From positions 1-64,000 of the forward strand of contig CAMWSK010000009.1 of NCBI GenBank assembly GCA_947176895.1: a DNA stretch of 64,000 nucleotides. The letters are read 5' to 3'. The translations under genes were made by a program, and so were the position numbers. Below, one piece after another: positions 1 to 11,059 of this stretch. Numbering within the stretch: the first letter of the stretch is position 1; every line of letters begins with the position of its first letter. This stretch comes from an uncultured Prevotellaceae bacterium (GTDB lineage Bacteria; Bacteroidota; Bacteroidia; Bacteroidales; Bacteroidaceae). Under the pieces are notes generated by a model. The model ran no database searches. It was not told where the DNA came from and saw only the letters and a list, made by a program, of their open reading frames with translations.

Positions 1-985
<985 letters not shown>

Positions 986-1117
986 TTAAAGTATGAATAA
1001 TAGAATTATTTTTCTCTATATTATTTCTTTTCTTGTTTGCACTGCAAAATTACAAAAAAACTTTTACTTTTGCACTTAAAGAACAATTTATTTTTCAACC
1101 CTTATAAATTATTATTT

Positions 1118-1843
1118 ATGAAGAAAAAAGTTATGCTTTCTGCATTTGCTTTGCTGCTTTCGGCAAACGTCATGGCATTGGACAATGAGCCGGAAAAGGG
1201 TGCCACTACCACTGCATTTTTGGGAATGAACGTTTCCAAAGTGCGTAACTCCCTCTACGATGAAGCCAAAGTGGGCGGGACTTTTGGCGTGAAGTTCGAC
1301 TACGTTTTGCCGTATGCCCATGGTACATACCTTTCTGCCGGTTTGGACTGGACACTGAAGGGCTCAAAAACTTCCATTAGCGCTTTCCCGGGGGAAGCAG
1401 GTCTTGACCCTACCGATGCTACGGCCAAGTATTGTCTTCACTATCTGGAGATTCCCGTGCACGTGGGCTTCCGCTACAACCTCTCTTCAAGCATTGGCTT
1501 TTATGGCGAGGTGGGTCCTTATTTTGCTGTCGGTGTCGGTGGTAAGCATAAGTTGAGAGTGGACGCCGATGGTTCGGATTGGAACAAAATCGAGGACGAA
1601 CTGAGCTATCCCATATTCAAGGATGACAAGCAAAAAGAGACCTTCCAACGCTGGGATGCAGGTTTGGGCTTCCGTGTGGGAGCAGAGTTCAACCGGCATT
1701 ATAACGTTATGCTGGGGTGTGATTGGGGGCTGACCGATATGTTGCGCGATGACTATCGTGATTTTGTCTATGACACCACAAACACTAAATTGGAGAAGTG
1801 CAAGAATTTTAATTTTACGATAGCCGTCGGCTACCGGTTCTGA
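1118..1843 (+). CDS. outer-membrane beta-barrel protein (PorT/OmpA-like family)
   Basis: Signal peptide MKKKVMLSAFALLLSANVMA; alternating beta-barrel pattern; C-terminal ...GYRF. ATG at 1118 preferred over the longer ORF start. Confidence 0.8.
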   Translation: MKKKVMLSAFALLLSANVMALDNEPEKGATTTAFLGMNVSKVRNSLYDEAKVGGTFGVKFDYVLPYAHGTYLSAGLDWTLKGSKTSISAFPGEAGLDPTDATAKYCLHYLEIPVHVGFRYNLSSSIGFYGEVGPYFAVGVGGKHKLRVDADGSDWNKIEDELSYPIFKDDKQKETFQRWDAGLGFRVGAEFNRHYNVMLGCDWGLTDMLRDDYRDFVYDTTNTKLEKCKNFNFTIAVGYRF

Positions 1844-1877
1844 CTTTGCCATTTCCCTTTCGGGAATTTTATGTTTC

Positions 1878-1914
1878 CGGGGCTGTTTCGCAGGTTGCGA
1901 AGCGGCCCCTTTTT
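1878..1914 (+). terminator. rho-independent-like terminator after the beta-barrel gene
   Basis: Stem GGGGCtGtTTCGC-aggtt-GCGAAgCgGCCCC followed by TTTTTG. Confidence 0.75.
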
Positions 1915-2075
1915 GTGCTTTTAGAGCAATAGAAACCATTGCCTGGCAGAAATCTTGGCATCCGGATTGGAAAAGTTGTTTTTCTGCCAATCATTTTCCT
2001 GTCTGAAGGTTTTAGTTAACGTGAGCTCGATGAAAAATTCCCATCTGTAAAAATTCTTCATCTCACAGTCTCCGC

Positions 2076-2159
2076 AAAAACATCAAGACGTTTTTGAAAA
2101 ACATGAACACGTTTTTCAAAAAGATGAACATGTTTTCCCAAAAACATCAATATGTTTTT
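2076..2159. repeat. tandem palindromic intergenic element, copy A (4 units)
   Basis: AAAAACATCAAGACGTTTTT / AAAAACATGAACACGTTTTT / AAAAAGATGAACATGTTTT / AAAAACATCAATATGTTTTT; unit offsets 21, 21, 22 nt. Confidence 0.85.
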
Positions 2160-2203
2160 ATCACCTTTAACAAATAGTATGTTGCAGTTTCCATAAAATG
2201 ATG

Positions 2204-2211
2204 TATCTTTG
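2204..2211 (+). promoter_or_regulatory. Bacteroidetes -7 element TATCTTTG upstream of the second beta-barrel gene
   Basis: TTG-N19-TATCTTTG, close to the TTTG-N19-TAnnTTTG consensus. Confidence 0.6.
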
Positions 2212-2250
2212 TTTCATTGAATCAACTCAATACATAACAGAAACAGCATT

Positions 2251-3012
2251 ATGAAAAGACTTATCCTTTCCGCCCTCGCCTTGTTGGGCATTGTCAATGT
2301 TCAGGCAGTTGATTTTGAGCCTGAAAAGGGTTTTACCACACAAATTACTCTTGGTATGAACGTATCGCAAATCCGAGGCACGGTGTTTGACATCAACCCT
2401 TTGGCAGATGGCTGGGTGGACCCTCGTGCCAAGGTGGGTCTTAACGTTGGCATCAACGGGCGTCTCATGCTGCCCGAAGCTCACGGAACGTATCTGATGG
2501 CCGGTGTGGAATGGAGCCAGAAGGGCGGCAAGTATTCGCGCCCGGTTACCTGGGTGGAAAACAAGGTTCCTTATAGTACCACCCACAAATTTAATATGCA
2601 CTATATCAACATTCCCGTGCATGTGGGTTATCATTACAACTTCGACCGCGATTGGGGAGTGTACGGAGAGTTCGGCCCTTACTTCGCCGTGGGCGTATGC
2701 GGAAAGAACAAAATGACCACCGGCAGTGACGGGCGCGAAGCCAATGAGATGGAGGATGCGCTGAGGTACAATGTCTTCAACAAGACGTCTTCCAACAAGG
2801 CTTTGGGCGGTTTCCAGCGTTTCGACTGTGGTCTGGGCTTGCGTTTCGGCGGAGAATACAAGGGTGTCTATTCGGTTAACCTGGGACTTGACTGGGGCCT
2901 GACCGATATGCTCCGCGATGAATATCGTGATGATTATTTCGACGAAAAACATGTAGAGTGTGGTAAACTTAAGAATTTTAGCATGTCGCTTACTTTGGGC
3001 TACAGATTCTAA
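2251..3012 (+). CDS. outer-membrane beta-barrel protein, tandem paralog of 1118..1843
   Basis: Shares FEPEKGxTTxxxLGMNVS, HGTYLxAG, IPVHVGxxYN, [12 protein letters not shown], [17 protein letters not shown], GYRF with the upstream gene. Confidence 0.8.
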   Translation: MKRLILSALALLGIVNVQAVDFEPEKGFTTQITLGMNVSQIRGTVFDINPLADGWVDPRAKVGLNVGINGRLMLPEAHGTYLMAGVEWSQKGGKYSRPVTWVENKVPYSTTHKFNMHYINIPVHVGYHYNFDRDWGVYGEFGPYFAVGVCGKNKMTTGSDGREANEMEDALRYNVFNKTSSNKALGGFQRFDCGLGLRFGGEYKGVYSVNLGLDWGLTDMLRDEYRDDYFDEKHVECGKLKNFSMSLTLGYRF

Positions 3013-3065
3013 AGAAATTTCACTACTTTTGCATCGCGAAGCAAACTAATACAATCCCACTGTTT

Positions 3066-4676
3066 ATGCAACAGAAAATCATTATTCTGGATTTCGGAAG
3101 CCAGACCACGCAGCTGATCGCCCGTCGACTGCGCGAGTTGGACACTTTCTGTGAAATCTTGCCCTACAACAAATTTCCTAACGACGACCCTTCTGTCATT
3201 GGCGTCATCCTGGCCGGAAGTCCGCTCAGCGTTTATGATGAGAAGGCGTTTAAGGTAGACCTGAGTCAGTTCCGTGGTAAGATGCCCGTCTTGGGCATCT
3301 GCTATGGCGCACAGTTCATCAGCCACACATTGGGTGGCAGGGTGGAACCTGCCGGCAGTCGCGAGTATGGCCGTGCCAATCTTACTGCCATCGACACCCA
3401 AGACCCTTTGTTCAAGGGGTTTGACAAAGGTAGTCAGGTGTGGATGAGTCATGGCGACACCATCACCGCTTTACCCGATGGCTTTCACGCCATTGCCGGC
3501 ACCGACCACGTGACCAACGCTGCTTTTGCTGCCGACAACGAGCCTATCTGGGGTGTCCAGTTCCACCCCGAGGTGTTCCACAGCGTGCAGGGAACACTGC
3601 TTTTGCAGAATTTTGTGGAAACAATATGCGGAGGCCGCCGCGATTGGAGTGCCGCCAACTACATAGACACTACCGTAGCCGAATTGAAACAACAGATTGG
3701 TACCGACCGTGTCATTCTGGGTCTTTCGGGTGGCGTGGACAGTTCTGTGGCAGCCGTTCTTCTGAATCGGGCCATCGGCAAACAACTCACTTGCATCTTT
3801 GTGGACCACGGCATGTTGCGCAAAAACGAGTTTGCCGATGTGATGAGGGATTATGAATGTCTTGGGCTTAACGTGATAGGTGTGGATGCCAGTGACAAGT
3901 TCATGAGTGACCTGGCAGGAGTGACCGATCCCGAGCAGAAGCGTAAAATCATCGGTCGCGATTTCGTTGAAGTGTTCAACGCCGAGGCCAAGAAGATTAC
4001 CGACGCCAAGTGGTTGGCTCAGGGAACCATCTATCCCGATCGCATCGAAAGTCTGAACATTACAGGCAAGGTAATCAAAAGTCATCATAACGTAGGCGGC
4101 CTGCCCGAGGAGATGCATCTGCAACTCTGTGAGCCTTTGAAGTGGCTGTTCAAGGACGAGGTACGTCGCGTGGGCCGCCAGTTGGGCATGCCCGAGCACC
4201 TTATCACCCGCCATCCTTTCCCCGGCCCCGGTCTGGCCGTGCGCATCCTTGGGGACATCACCCGCGAGAAGGTGGCCGTGTTGCAGGAGGCCGATGACAT
4301 CTATATCCGCGGGTTGCGTGATTATAAGGTGAAATTGTCGGGTGAGGAGGCACGCCGCGTGCTGGCTGCGGGAGTACCTGCCGAGATGAAGGACGGCGAG
4401 ATTGAGGTCAGCCTCTACGATCAGGTGTGGCAGGCCGGCACCATCCTGTTGAGCGAAGTGCGTAGTGTGGGCGTGATGGGTGACGAACGAACCTATGAAA
4501 ATCCCGTAGCCTTGCGTGCCGTAACCAGTACAGATGCCATGACTGCCGATTGGGCCCATCTGCCTTACGACTTCCTGGCCAAGGTGAGCAATGATATCAT
4601 AAACAAGGTGAAGGGTGTGAACCGCGTATGCTACGACATCTCTTCCAAGCCACCTTCGACAATCGAGTGGGAGTGA
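3066..4676 (+). CDS. guaA: GMP synthase (glutamine-hydrolysing)
   Basis: GATase [25 protein letters not shown]-terminal [16 protein letters not shown]. Confidence 0.98.
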   Translation: MQQKIIILDFGSQTTQLIARRLRELDTFCEILPYNKFPNDDPSVIGVILAGSPLSVYDEKAFKVDLSQFRGKMPVLGICYGAQFISHTLGGRVEPAGSREYGRANLTAIDTQDPLFKGFDKGSQVWMSHGDTITALPDGFHAIAGTDHVTNAAFAADNEPIWGVQFHPEVFHSVQGTLLLQNFVETICGGRRDWSAANYIDTTVAELKQQIGTDRVILGLSGGVDSSVAAVLLNRAIGKQLTCIFVDHGMLRKNEFADVMRDYECLGLNVIGVDASDKFMSDLAGVTDPEQKRKIIGRDFVEVFNAEAKKITDAKWLAQGTIYPDRIESLNITGKVIKSHHNVGGLPEEMHLQLCEPLKWLFKDEVRRVGRQLGMPEHLITRHPFPGPGLAVRILGDITREKVAVLQEADDIYIRGLRDYKVKLSGEEARRVLAAGVPAEMKDGEIEVSLYDQVWQAGTILLSEVRSVGVMGDERTYENPVALRAVTSTDAMTADWAHLPYDFLAKVSNDIINKVKGVNRVCYDISSKPPSTIEWE

Positions 4677-4730
4677 TGACTCCGCTATGCAGTTGGTTTG
4701 AAATCACCAATTCGTATAAGAGAATCATGT

Positions 4731-4834
4731 GCCGCGGCGAATCAACCGGAACGCCGCGGCATTTTTTTGTGGTTCACCGCGGCGTTTTAAAAAACATCGC
4801 GGCGTTTTGTCTCATTCACCGTGGTGAATTTTTT
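4731..4834. repeat. intergenic palindromic element, GC-core variant, copy A
   Basis: CGCCGCGGCATTTTTTT..CACCGCGGCGTTTTAAAAAACATCGCGGCGTTTTGTCTCATTCACCGTGGTGAATTTTTT; resembles the element at 40954..41070. Confidence 0.65.
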
Positions 4835-4888
4835 AGTGTTATCATCCCGAGTATAGACTCCCCCAAATAGTCTTTTTCTTTGTTGCAT

Positions 4889-4919
4889 TTTGTGAAATAA
4901 AATATTTAGTGTATCTTTG
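4889..4919 (+). promoter_or_regulatory. Bacteroidetes housekeeping promoter of the sialidase gene
   Basis: TTTG-N19-TATCTTTG: TTTG TGAAATAAAATATTTAGTG TATCTTTG. Confidence 0.8.
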
Positions 4920-4963
4920 AATTTGCGGTAGTGCAAAGTCAAATCTTTTAATATCTTTAATTT

Positions 4964-7750
4964 ATGAAGAAATCATTATCTTTATTTTTTGCCATTGCGG
5001 CTTTCGGATGGTCGGCAGTAGCACAAGCCGGGTCGGGCAAATCTGAGTTCCGCGTGATGAACGAGGATGAGGCTGATATGGTGAATGAATCGGCCTACAA
5101 GTTAAGTACCGAAAGCGAACAGCATTGGTACTATATTGTGAATCAGGGTAAAAATGATTATAGTGAAGGCAAGGTGATGAGCTGCGAAGGCAGTGGTGTG
5201 AAAGTCACCTTTGGCGACAAAGCGTTTATGCCCGACCGCATCTGGAGTCTATGGGAAGGAGCCGATGGCAAGTTGGCCATCAAGAACTACAATAACATAT
5301 ATGTAGGCACGGCTCCGGCAGGCACAGGAAGCAGCACCATGGTGAAAGGTACGGATACGAAGAATGCCATCTACACCATCACTCCCGGGGAGGGGTTCTT
5401 CATTATCGGTGACGGAACCGGGGCACCGTTGCATGCAGCCCGAGACAACGGACAGTGCGTTTTGCGTTGGAATGCTGTAGTTGAAAACGGAGGTCCCAAT
5501 GCTTCGTACTGGAGTTTTGAGGAGGTGGACATGTCTTCTCCCGAGGTTGCCATTGGTTCTACCCTGGTGCAACAGGGCAAGGTGACCACCGGCATCGGTA
5601 ACAGAAACGTGCCCATTATTCGCTCTACGGTCAATGTGGCCGGTCTGGACGGCGAGTTGAAGCTGACCGGATTGAAGGGTAGGGTGGTAGCTACCAGTCT
5701 GAGCGATGTGACGGGAATCCGTCTCTACAGAGCCGCCGATGCGCGTGAATTGTTTGTCGATGCCGATAAGAAGATGGCGTGGCGTGAGGAGAACGGTGAA
5801 CTGCTGGGCGAGGGAACCATTCTGGAGGATGGTACTTACACCATCAGTGTCAATACCAGTCTGCCCGTGGGTACCAGCTATCTGTGGGTGGCACTGGATA
5901 TTGCAGAGGACGCCAAGGAGGGCAACACCGTGGATGCCACCATTACGGGATATGTGGTCGATGGAAAGGATGTTGCCGAGAAGAACGGTAATCCTCGTTA
6001 TCAGGCAACCATTTTCCTCTCAGAAAGTTCTGTGCTGATGCCCATGGACAAGGGGAGCATGTATTATCGCATTCCCGCCATCACCACTACGGCCGACGGC
6101 AAACGCCTGGTGACGCTCACGGACGACCGCATCAATCATGGTGCCGACCTGCCCAACCACTGCTATGTGGTGGCGCAGTACAGCGACGACGGCGGCAAGA
6201 GCTGGAGCGAACCCAAGCGTGTGGCCGGAACTGCAGAAACCGGAGGCGATTATGGTCATGGTGATGCTCAGATTATCACCAACCGCATCACAGGTGAGAT
6301 TATCGGCATCATGACCAGTTCTCCCACTTCCAATGCCGGTTTCTGGGGCAGTACGGTGGAAAAACCTCAGGCATGGAAGGTGATGAAGAGCAAGGATGGC
6401 GGCGAGACGTGGAGTGTTCCCGTAAATCATACCCGGAGTCTTTATGCCCAAGGCAGCCCGAATCCCAATATCGAGGCCGGATTCTCCGGATCCGGTGCGG
6501 GTCTGCAGAAGCGTGACGGCACGCTGATTTCCCCCTTCGTGGGCCGCAATACCGATAAATCACAACACTACTACAATTTCATTTCCAAAGACGGAGGCGA
6601 TACTTGGGAACTCTATGGAAGGTCAGGGACCACGGCAGCTGACGAGCCTAAAGTGCTGGAGCGCAATAATGGTGACTTGGCCATCTCGGTGCGTACCGGA
6701 GGGTATAATTTCCATAACGTGAGCACCAATGACGGTCTTACATGGACAAAGTCACCTCAAACCCGCTTTAGCTCGGGCATCAGTGGCAATGCCTGTGATG
6801 GCGAATATATGGTTTGGTCCAGTAAATTGGACGACAATCCTTGGAACATTGTTCTGCAAACGGGACCCAACAGCGGTTCACGTGAGAATGTGAGCATTGC
6901 GCTTTCCACGGATGAGGGTGAAACCTTCGGAACCCCTAAGACCATCTGTCCCGCCGGGTCAGCCTATAGCGCGGCTACCGTGTTGCCTGATGGCACGCTT
7001 GGCGTTTATTACGAGGAGAACGGCGTCTTCGGCGGATACACCATGCGTTTTGTGCGCTTCAGTCTTGACTGGGCCAGTGACGGCAAATACAAGTTCACGG
7101 ACGAACAGCCTTTTCATCCCGTTCAGACCCAGGTGACGGCCACGATTCGCGATTTCGGCAAGAATACGTTGATGCTCCCTTTTGACGCTGAGTTGCCCAA
7201 CGGACTCAAAGCGTATACCATGACCGGAGAGACAAGAACGTTGGGCTCCGGCGATGATGCCTATCGGGCTATCTTGCTTGATCCCGTAGAGGATAGCCGG
7301 CTAAAGGCTCACAAAGGATATGTTATCGAAGGGGAAGCCGGCAACTACACCTTCCGGCGCCCCGTAAGCGAGTGGAAAAGTACGGCAGATACCTGGCATG
7401 CGGATTTGATTGATGGCGTGATGCGTGGCTGGTATGTGAATGATAAGGTTAAGGGCGATGGTCAGACGATTTACAAGAATCTGCTTAATGTGCAGGCTCT
7501 GGGAGCTCCGGCCTTTGCCCGTGTGTCTAAAAACATCCAGAGTGCCATCACTCCTTATTGTTGCAGTCTGCAACTGGCTACTGCCGATGAACAGTATCTG
7601 CGCCCCGTAGCGCGTGAGGTTGCCGATGGCATATCAAGTGTCGGAGTGGCCACGCCAGCAGCAAGCGCTTACAATCTGCAAGGTATGCCTCATCGCAAGG
7701 GACAGCGTGAGATTGTTGTGAAGAACGGCAAAAAGATGGTAGAGCAATAA
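4964..7750 (+). CDS. exo-alpha-sialidase (GH33, BNR/Asp-box repeats)
   Basis: Signal peptide; YRIPAI (RIP) motif; Asp boxes SDDGGKSW, SKDGGETW, SKDGGDTW, STNDGLTW; C-terminal YNLQGMPHRKGQREIVVKNGKKMV tail. Confidence 0.92.
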   Translation: MKKSLSLFFAIAAFGWSAVAQAGSGKSEFRVMNEDEADMVNESAYKLSTESEQHWYYIVNQGKNDYSEGKVMSCEGSGVKVTFGDKAFMPDRIWSLWEGADGKLAIKNYNNIYVGTAPAGTGSSTMVKGTDTKNAIYTITPGEGFFIIGDGTGAPLHAARDNGQCVLRWNAVVENGGPNASYWSFEEVDMSSPEVAIGSTLVQQGKVTTGIGNRNVPIIRSTVNVAGLDGELKLTGLKGRVVATSLSDVTGIRLYRAADARELFVDADKKMAWREENGELLGEGTILEDGTYTISVNTSLPVGTSYLWVALDIAEDAKEGNTVDATITGYVVDGKDVAEKNGNPRYQATIFLSESSVLMPMDKGSMYYRIPAITTTADGKRLVTLTDDRINHGADLPNHCYVVAQYSDDGGKSWSEPKRVAGTAETGGDYGHGDAQIITNRITGEIIGIMTSSPTSNAGFWGSTVEKPQAWKVMKSKDGGETWSVPVNHTRSLYAQGSPNPNIEAGFSGSGAGLQKRDGTLISPFVGRNTDKSQHYYNFISKDGGDTWELYGRSGTTAADEPKVLERNNGDLAISVRTGGYNFHNVSTNDGLTWTKSPQTRFSSGISGNACDGEYMVWSSKLDDNPWNIVLQTGPNSGSRENVSIALSTDEGETFGTPKTICPAGSAYSAATVLPDGTLGVYYEENGVFGGYTMRFVRFSLDWASDGKYKFTDEQPFHPVQTQVTATIRDFGKNTLMLPFDAELPNGLKAYTMTGETRTLGSGDDAYRAILLDPVEDSRLKAHKGYVIEGEAGNYTFRRPVSEWKSTADTWHADLIDGVMRGWYVNDKVKGDGQTIYKNLLNVQALGAPAFARVSKNIQSAITPYCCSLQLATADEQYLRPVAREVADGISSVGVATPAASAYNLQGMPHRKGQREIVVKNGKKMVEQ

Positions 7751-7782
7751 AATATTGCACGTACTGATTTGTATTTTCTATT

Positions 7783-7850
7783 TTGGGTGTCCGGTAAAGC
7801 TTTTGGATAAGTTTTCTATCTATAAGTTTACCGGACACCAATATTTTTCT
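7783..7850. terminator. bidirectional hairpin between convergent sialidase and HTCS remnant
   Basis: GGGTGTCCGGTAAA ... TTTACCGGACACC arms followed by AATATTTTT. Confidence 0.65.
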
Positions 7851-7877
7851 ATAGATGAGGAAGTCGTAGGAGTTGTC

Positions 7878-10696
7878 CTATACCGGTGATGATGTGGAGG
7901 CTTGTCTTGCGTATTCCGAAGGAGAAACGCCGAATTGTGCAGTGAAGCGTTTGGTGAAATATGAGGGAGAGGAGAATCCCACTTGATAGCACACTTCATT
8001 GATGCGCATGTCACCGTTGCGGATGAGCTGGGCCGCCTTTTTCAAACGGTAGGTCCGAAGGTAATCGTTGGGTGTCAGCCCGGATATGGCTTTCACTTTT
8101 TGGTAGAACAGGCTTCGGCCGATGGACAACTCGGCGGCCAGGCTGTCCACGGAGAGCGAACTGTCGGACAGTTGCTGTTCGATACAATGGTCCAGCTTTT
8201 CCATGAACAGGCGGTCGGTTTCGTTGTCGCACAATGTGGCGGCCGAGGCTGCAGGATTGTTGTTGAAAGCAGAGGCCCTTCGTTCCCGGTTGGTTGTCAG
8301 TGCCCGGATTTGTGCTTTCAGCACGCCTGATGAGAACGGTTTCACGATATACAGGTCTATGCCCGTCTTGAACCCTTCCAGTTGGCTCGCCTCGTCGTCT
8401 TTGGCCGTGAGCATGATGATGGGGATGTGGCTGGTGGACAAATCGGCTCTCAGATGCCTTGCCAGTTCCATTCCGTCCATACGTGGCATCATCAGGTCGG
8501 TGATGATAAGGTCGTAATTTTCTTTCCCTGCCTCGTCCAGGGCTTCCTCTCCATTGTCACATGCGGTGGTGCGGAACGTGTTGCCCAGTATGGAGAGAAT
8601 GTATTGTTGCATGTCTTTATCATCCTCGACTACGAGTATTTTCTTTCTCTTCTCCTTGGTGGTGGTGTTGGGTGTCTCATCCGATTCCTGCGGTTTAAGA
8701 TGGGTGTTTTCCCCGCTATTCGGCGGGTCGCAGGCCGGAAGGTATGCTGTGAAGCAACTGCCTTCATCGGGCGAGGGTGCGCTCGGCTCCCCACAGGCCG
8801 TTGCCATTGCTTCCCTGCAAGTGGAAAACATAATCTCCGGCGGGAAGGTTGGTGTATACGGCTGTGTTTGCTTCGTTGGCCGGTTGCCATTCCTTTTCAA
8901 AAGGTTCCAGACGGTAACGGATTTTGTTCTTGGCCGTATTGCTGTAACTTAGTGTGGCAAAGCGGATGGCGAACTGCAGGTCGGATTGTCTCAGAGTGAG
9001 GTGTCGTGTGTGTGTGATGGATTCTTTCAGTGGCGATCCGTCTGTGTGCGGATCGGTGGGTCGGTTGCGCAAGTAAAGATGGGTGCATGCCACATTGGGC
9101 ACGATTCCGTTGGTGCGCAGGTCGCTTTCGTAGAAAGCATTGAGTCCGTTTACCCCTCCGACGATGAAAAGCCCGTCTTTGGTCTGCAATCCGGAGTTCA
9201 CTTTGAATTGGTTGGAGCGCAGGCCGTCCTCGCTGGTATAGTGTCTCAGGGTTTGTGAGGCCGGGGTGTAGCAAAACAATCCTTTGTTGGTGGTAATCCA
9301 CAAATTTTGCCCGTGAGGTAAGATTCTGAAGATGTACTTGCCTTCCAGTTCGGGAACCGCAATCGGGGAGAAGCGGTCGGTCCGTGCATTATATTCCCAC
9401 AGTCCGTTTCCCTGAGTTCCCACATACAGGTCTTGCGCTTCTGCGGCCAATGTCGTGATATGGTTAGGATAGCGGACACTGCTGTCGGGCTGTAGGTGGG
9501 CGTATTGTTTCCATTGTCCGGTTTGTGTCTTGTAGCGGAAAACACCTTTCCCCAGCGTGCTTATCCACACATCGCCTCCTGTTCCTTCGGTGATGCAGTT
9601 GACTTTTGTATCGGTTATTTCTTTTACGGGCCGTATGGATTCCGTACGGATGTCGAGGAGGAAGAGTCCGCGCGAGGTGCCTATCCACAATACTTTCTTG
9701 CGGTCTTTCCAAAAGGCGTATACATGGTTGTCGAAGGTATGCGGTCCAAAGCTGTTGCTTTGGTAATTGCGCAGGCTGCCTGTTGTCGGGTTCACAATAT
9801 CCATGCCTTTTCCGGAAAGCCCGATGTAGAGCATGCCATCGTCCCACAGGATGGCTTGCACGTTGTCTGCAGACGGGCGAAACGCGCCTTCCGTGTTCTT
9901 TCCATAGTTGGTGAGGGCCTGTTCCCTTCGATTCCATAGGCACACCCCATTGTCTTCTATACCCATCCACACGTTTCCTTGTCCGTCTTCCGAGATGGAA
10001 CTGATGACGTGCCCGTTGACGAGGCTGTTGATGTCCTCGTGGCGCTGGAAGTTGCCCGATGTGGGCGACAGATAGTTGACTCCCCCATAGAAAGTGGATA
10101 TCCACAATCCCTGTTCCCGGTCAACATAAAGATGTTCTATGCTCTCGTCGTTCAGCCCATGCCTGTTTTTATAATCGGCCTGTAGGTGGAAAGAAGTGTT
10201 GTCTGTCAGCGAGTAAACAAACAATCCCTCAGAAGTTCCGATGTAGATGTCCTGTTGGTTTTCTGTGATGTCTCTGATGTCGGCATGGCGCGGCAGTGCG
10301 TGCCGTAAAGGGCACTGTGCATTCCCGTTCAGTGTCCCACAAGGCTATGCCGTAGTCCGTGCCCATCCAAATGTGATGTGAATGGTCTTCCGATAGAATC
10401 CGGATGGTTTGTTCCCTCGCGATGCCCTGCAGCGGTTGGTGGCATATCTGTTTCAGTTCCGTACCGTCGTAGCGATACAGCCCGTCCCATGTCCCGAACC
10501 ACATGAATCCCTGTTCGTCCTGCAGGGTGCAGAACACGGCATTCCGCGCGAATCCTTCATTCACGGTCAGGTGGGAAAATTGTGCGTTGCGGTTGACGGA
10601 AACGGCTTCAAGCACGTGGAAACAACACAGCAGGCAGATAAGCAGACGAGACATAGCCGGTGTGATATAGGAAAAACGTATGTATGTTATTTGCAT
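7878..10696 (-). pseudogene. hybrid two-component system regulator remnant (propeller + Y_Y_Y + REC + AraC HTH) with frameshifts and no kinase core
   Basis: Three successive minus-strand ORFs (10229..10696, 8764..10224, 7878..8900) read one HTCS. The Y_Y_Y end ...NLPAGDYVFHLQGSNGNGLWGAERTL is followed directly by the tail of an HATPase domain (SPDEGSCFTAYLP), then KKILVVEDDKDMQ..DLIITDLMMPRMDG and an AraC HTH. Confidence 0.85.
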
Positions 10697-10790
10697 CTAC
10701 GATGGGCAAAGATAAATAATAATTATATTGAATGATGTGTGTTCGATGGTTTTTATCATCTGTAAAAAAAGCCCTGCCCTAAAGCCCCGG

Positions 10791-10871
10791 AAAAACATGA
10801 ACATGTTTTTTGAAAACATCTTCATGTTTTTGAAAAAGATGAACATGTTTTTCCCGAAACATGCACATGCT
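10791..10871. repeat. tandem palindromic intergenic element, copy B (4 units, last one degenerate)
   Basis: AAAAACATGAACATGTTTTTT / AAAACATCTTCATGTTTTT / AAAAAGATGAACATGTTTTT-ccc-GAAACATGCACATG; offsets 21, 21, 22 nt. Confidence 0.85.
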
Positions 10872-11059
10872 ATATGAAAGCTTCGCATGCGGCATTTAAT
10901 ATACCCCGCCTTGCTTTTGTGCTGCAACCCGTGTTTGAACATTTGGATTTGCCTAATAATTATGTCATTCCGTACAAAAATACTATTCTTTCGTACAATT
11001 GTTTTATCCTGCCGTTTCGTGTGTGAGTATCTTTGCAATACCAAATCAAACAGAACATC

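Noticed and set aside
2076-2159. CRISPR array
   Set aside because: Units are palindromic 20-mers with 1-3 nt between them; no unique spacers and no cas genes.
3471-4559. 362-aa minus-strand ORF
   Set aside because: Shadow ORF antisense to guaA.
10285-10312. Programmed ribosomal frameshift in HTCS
   Set aside because: I saw no obvious slippery heptamer or pseudoknot, and the gene also lacks its kinase core.
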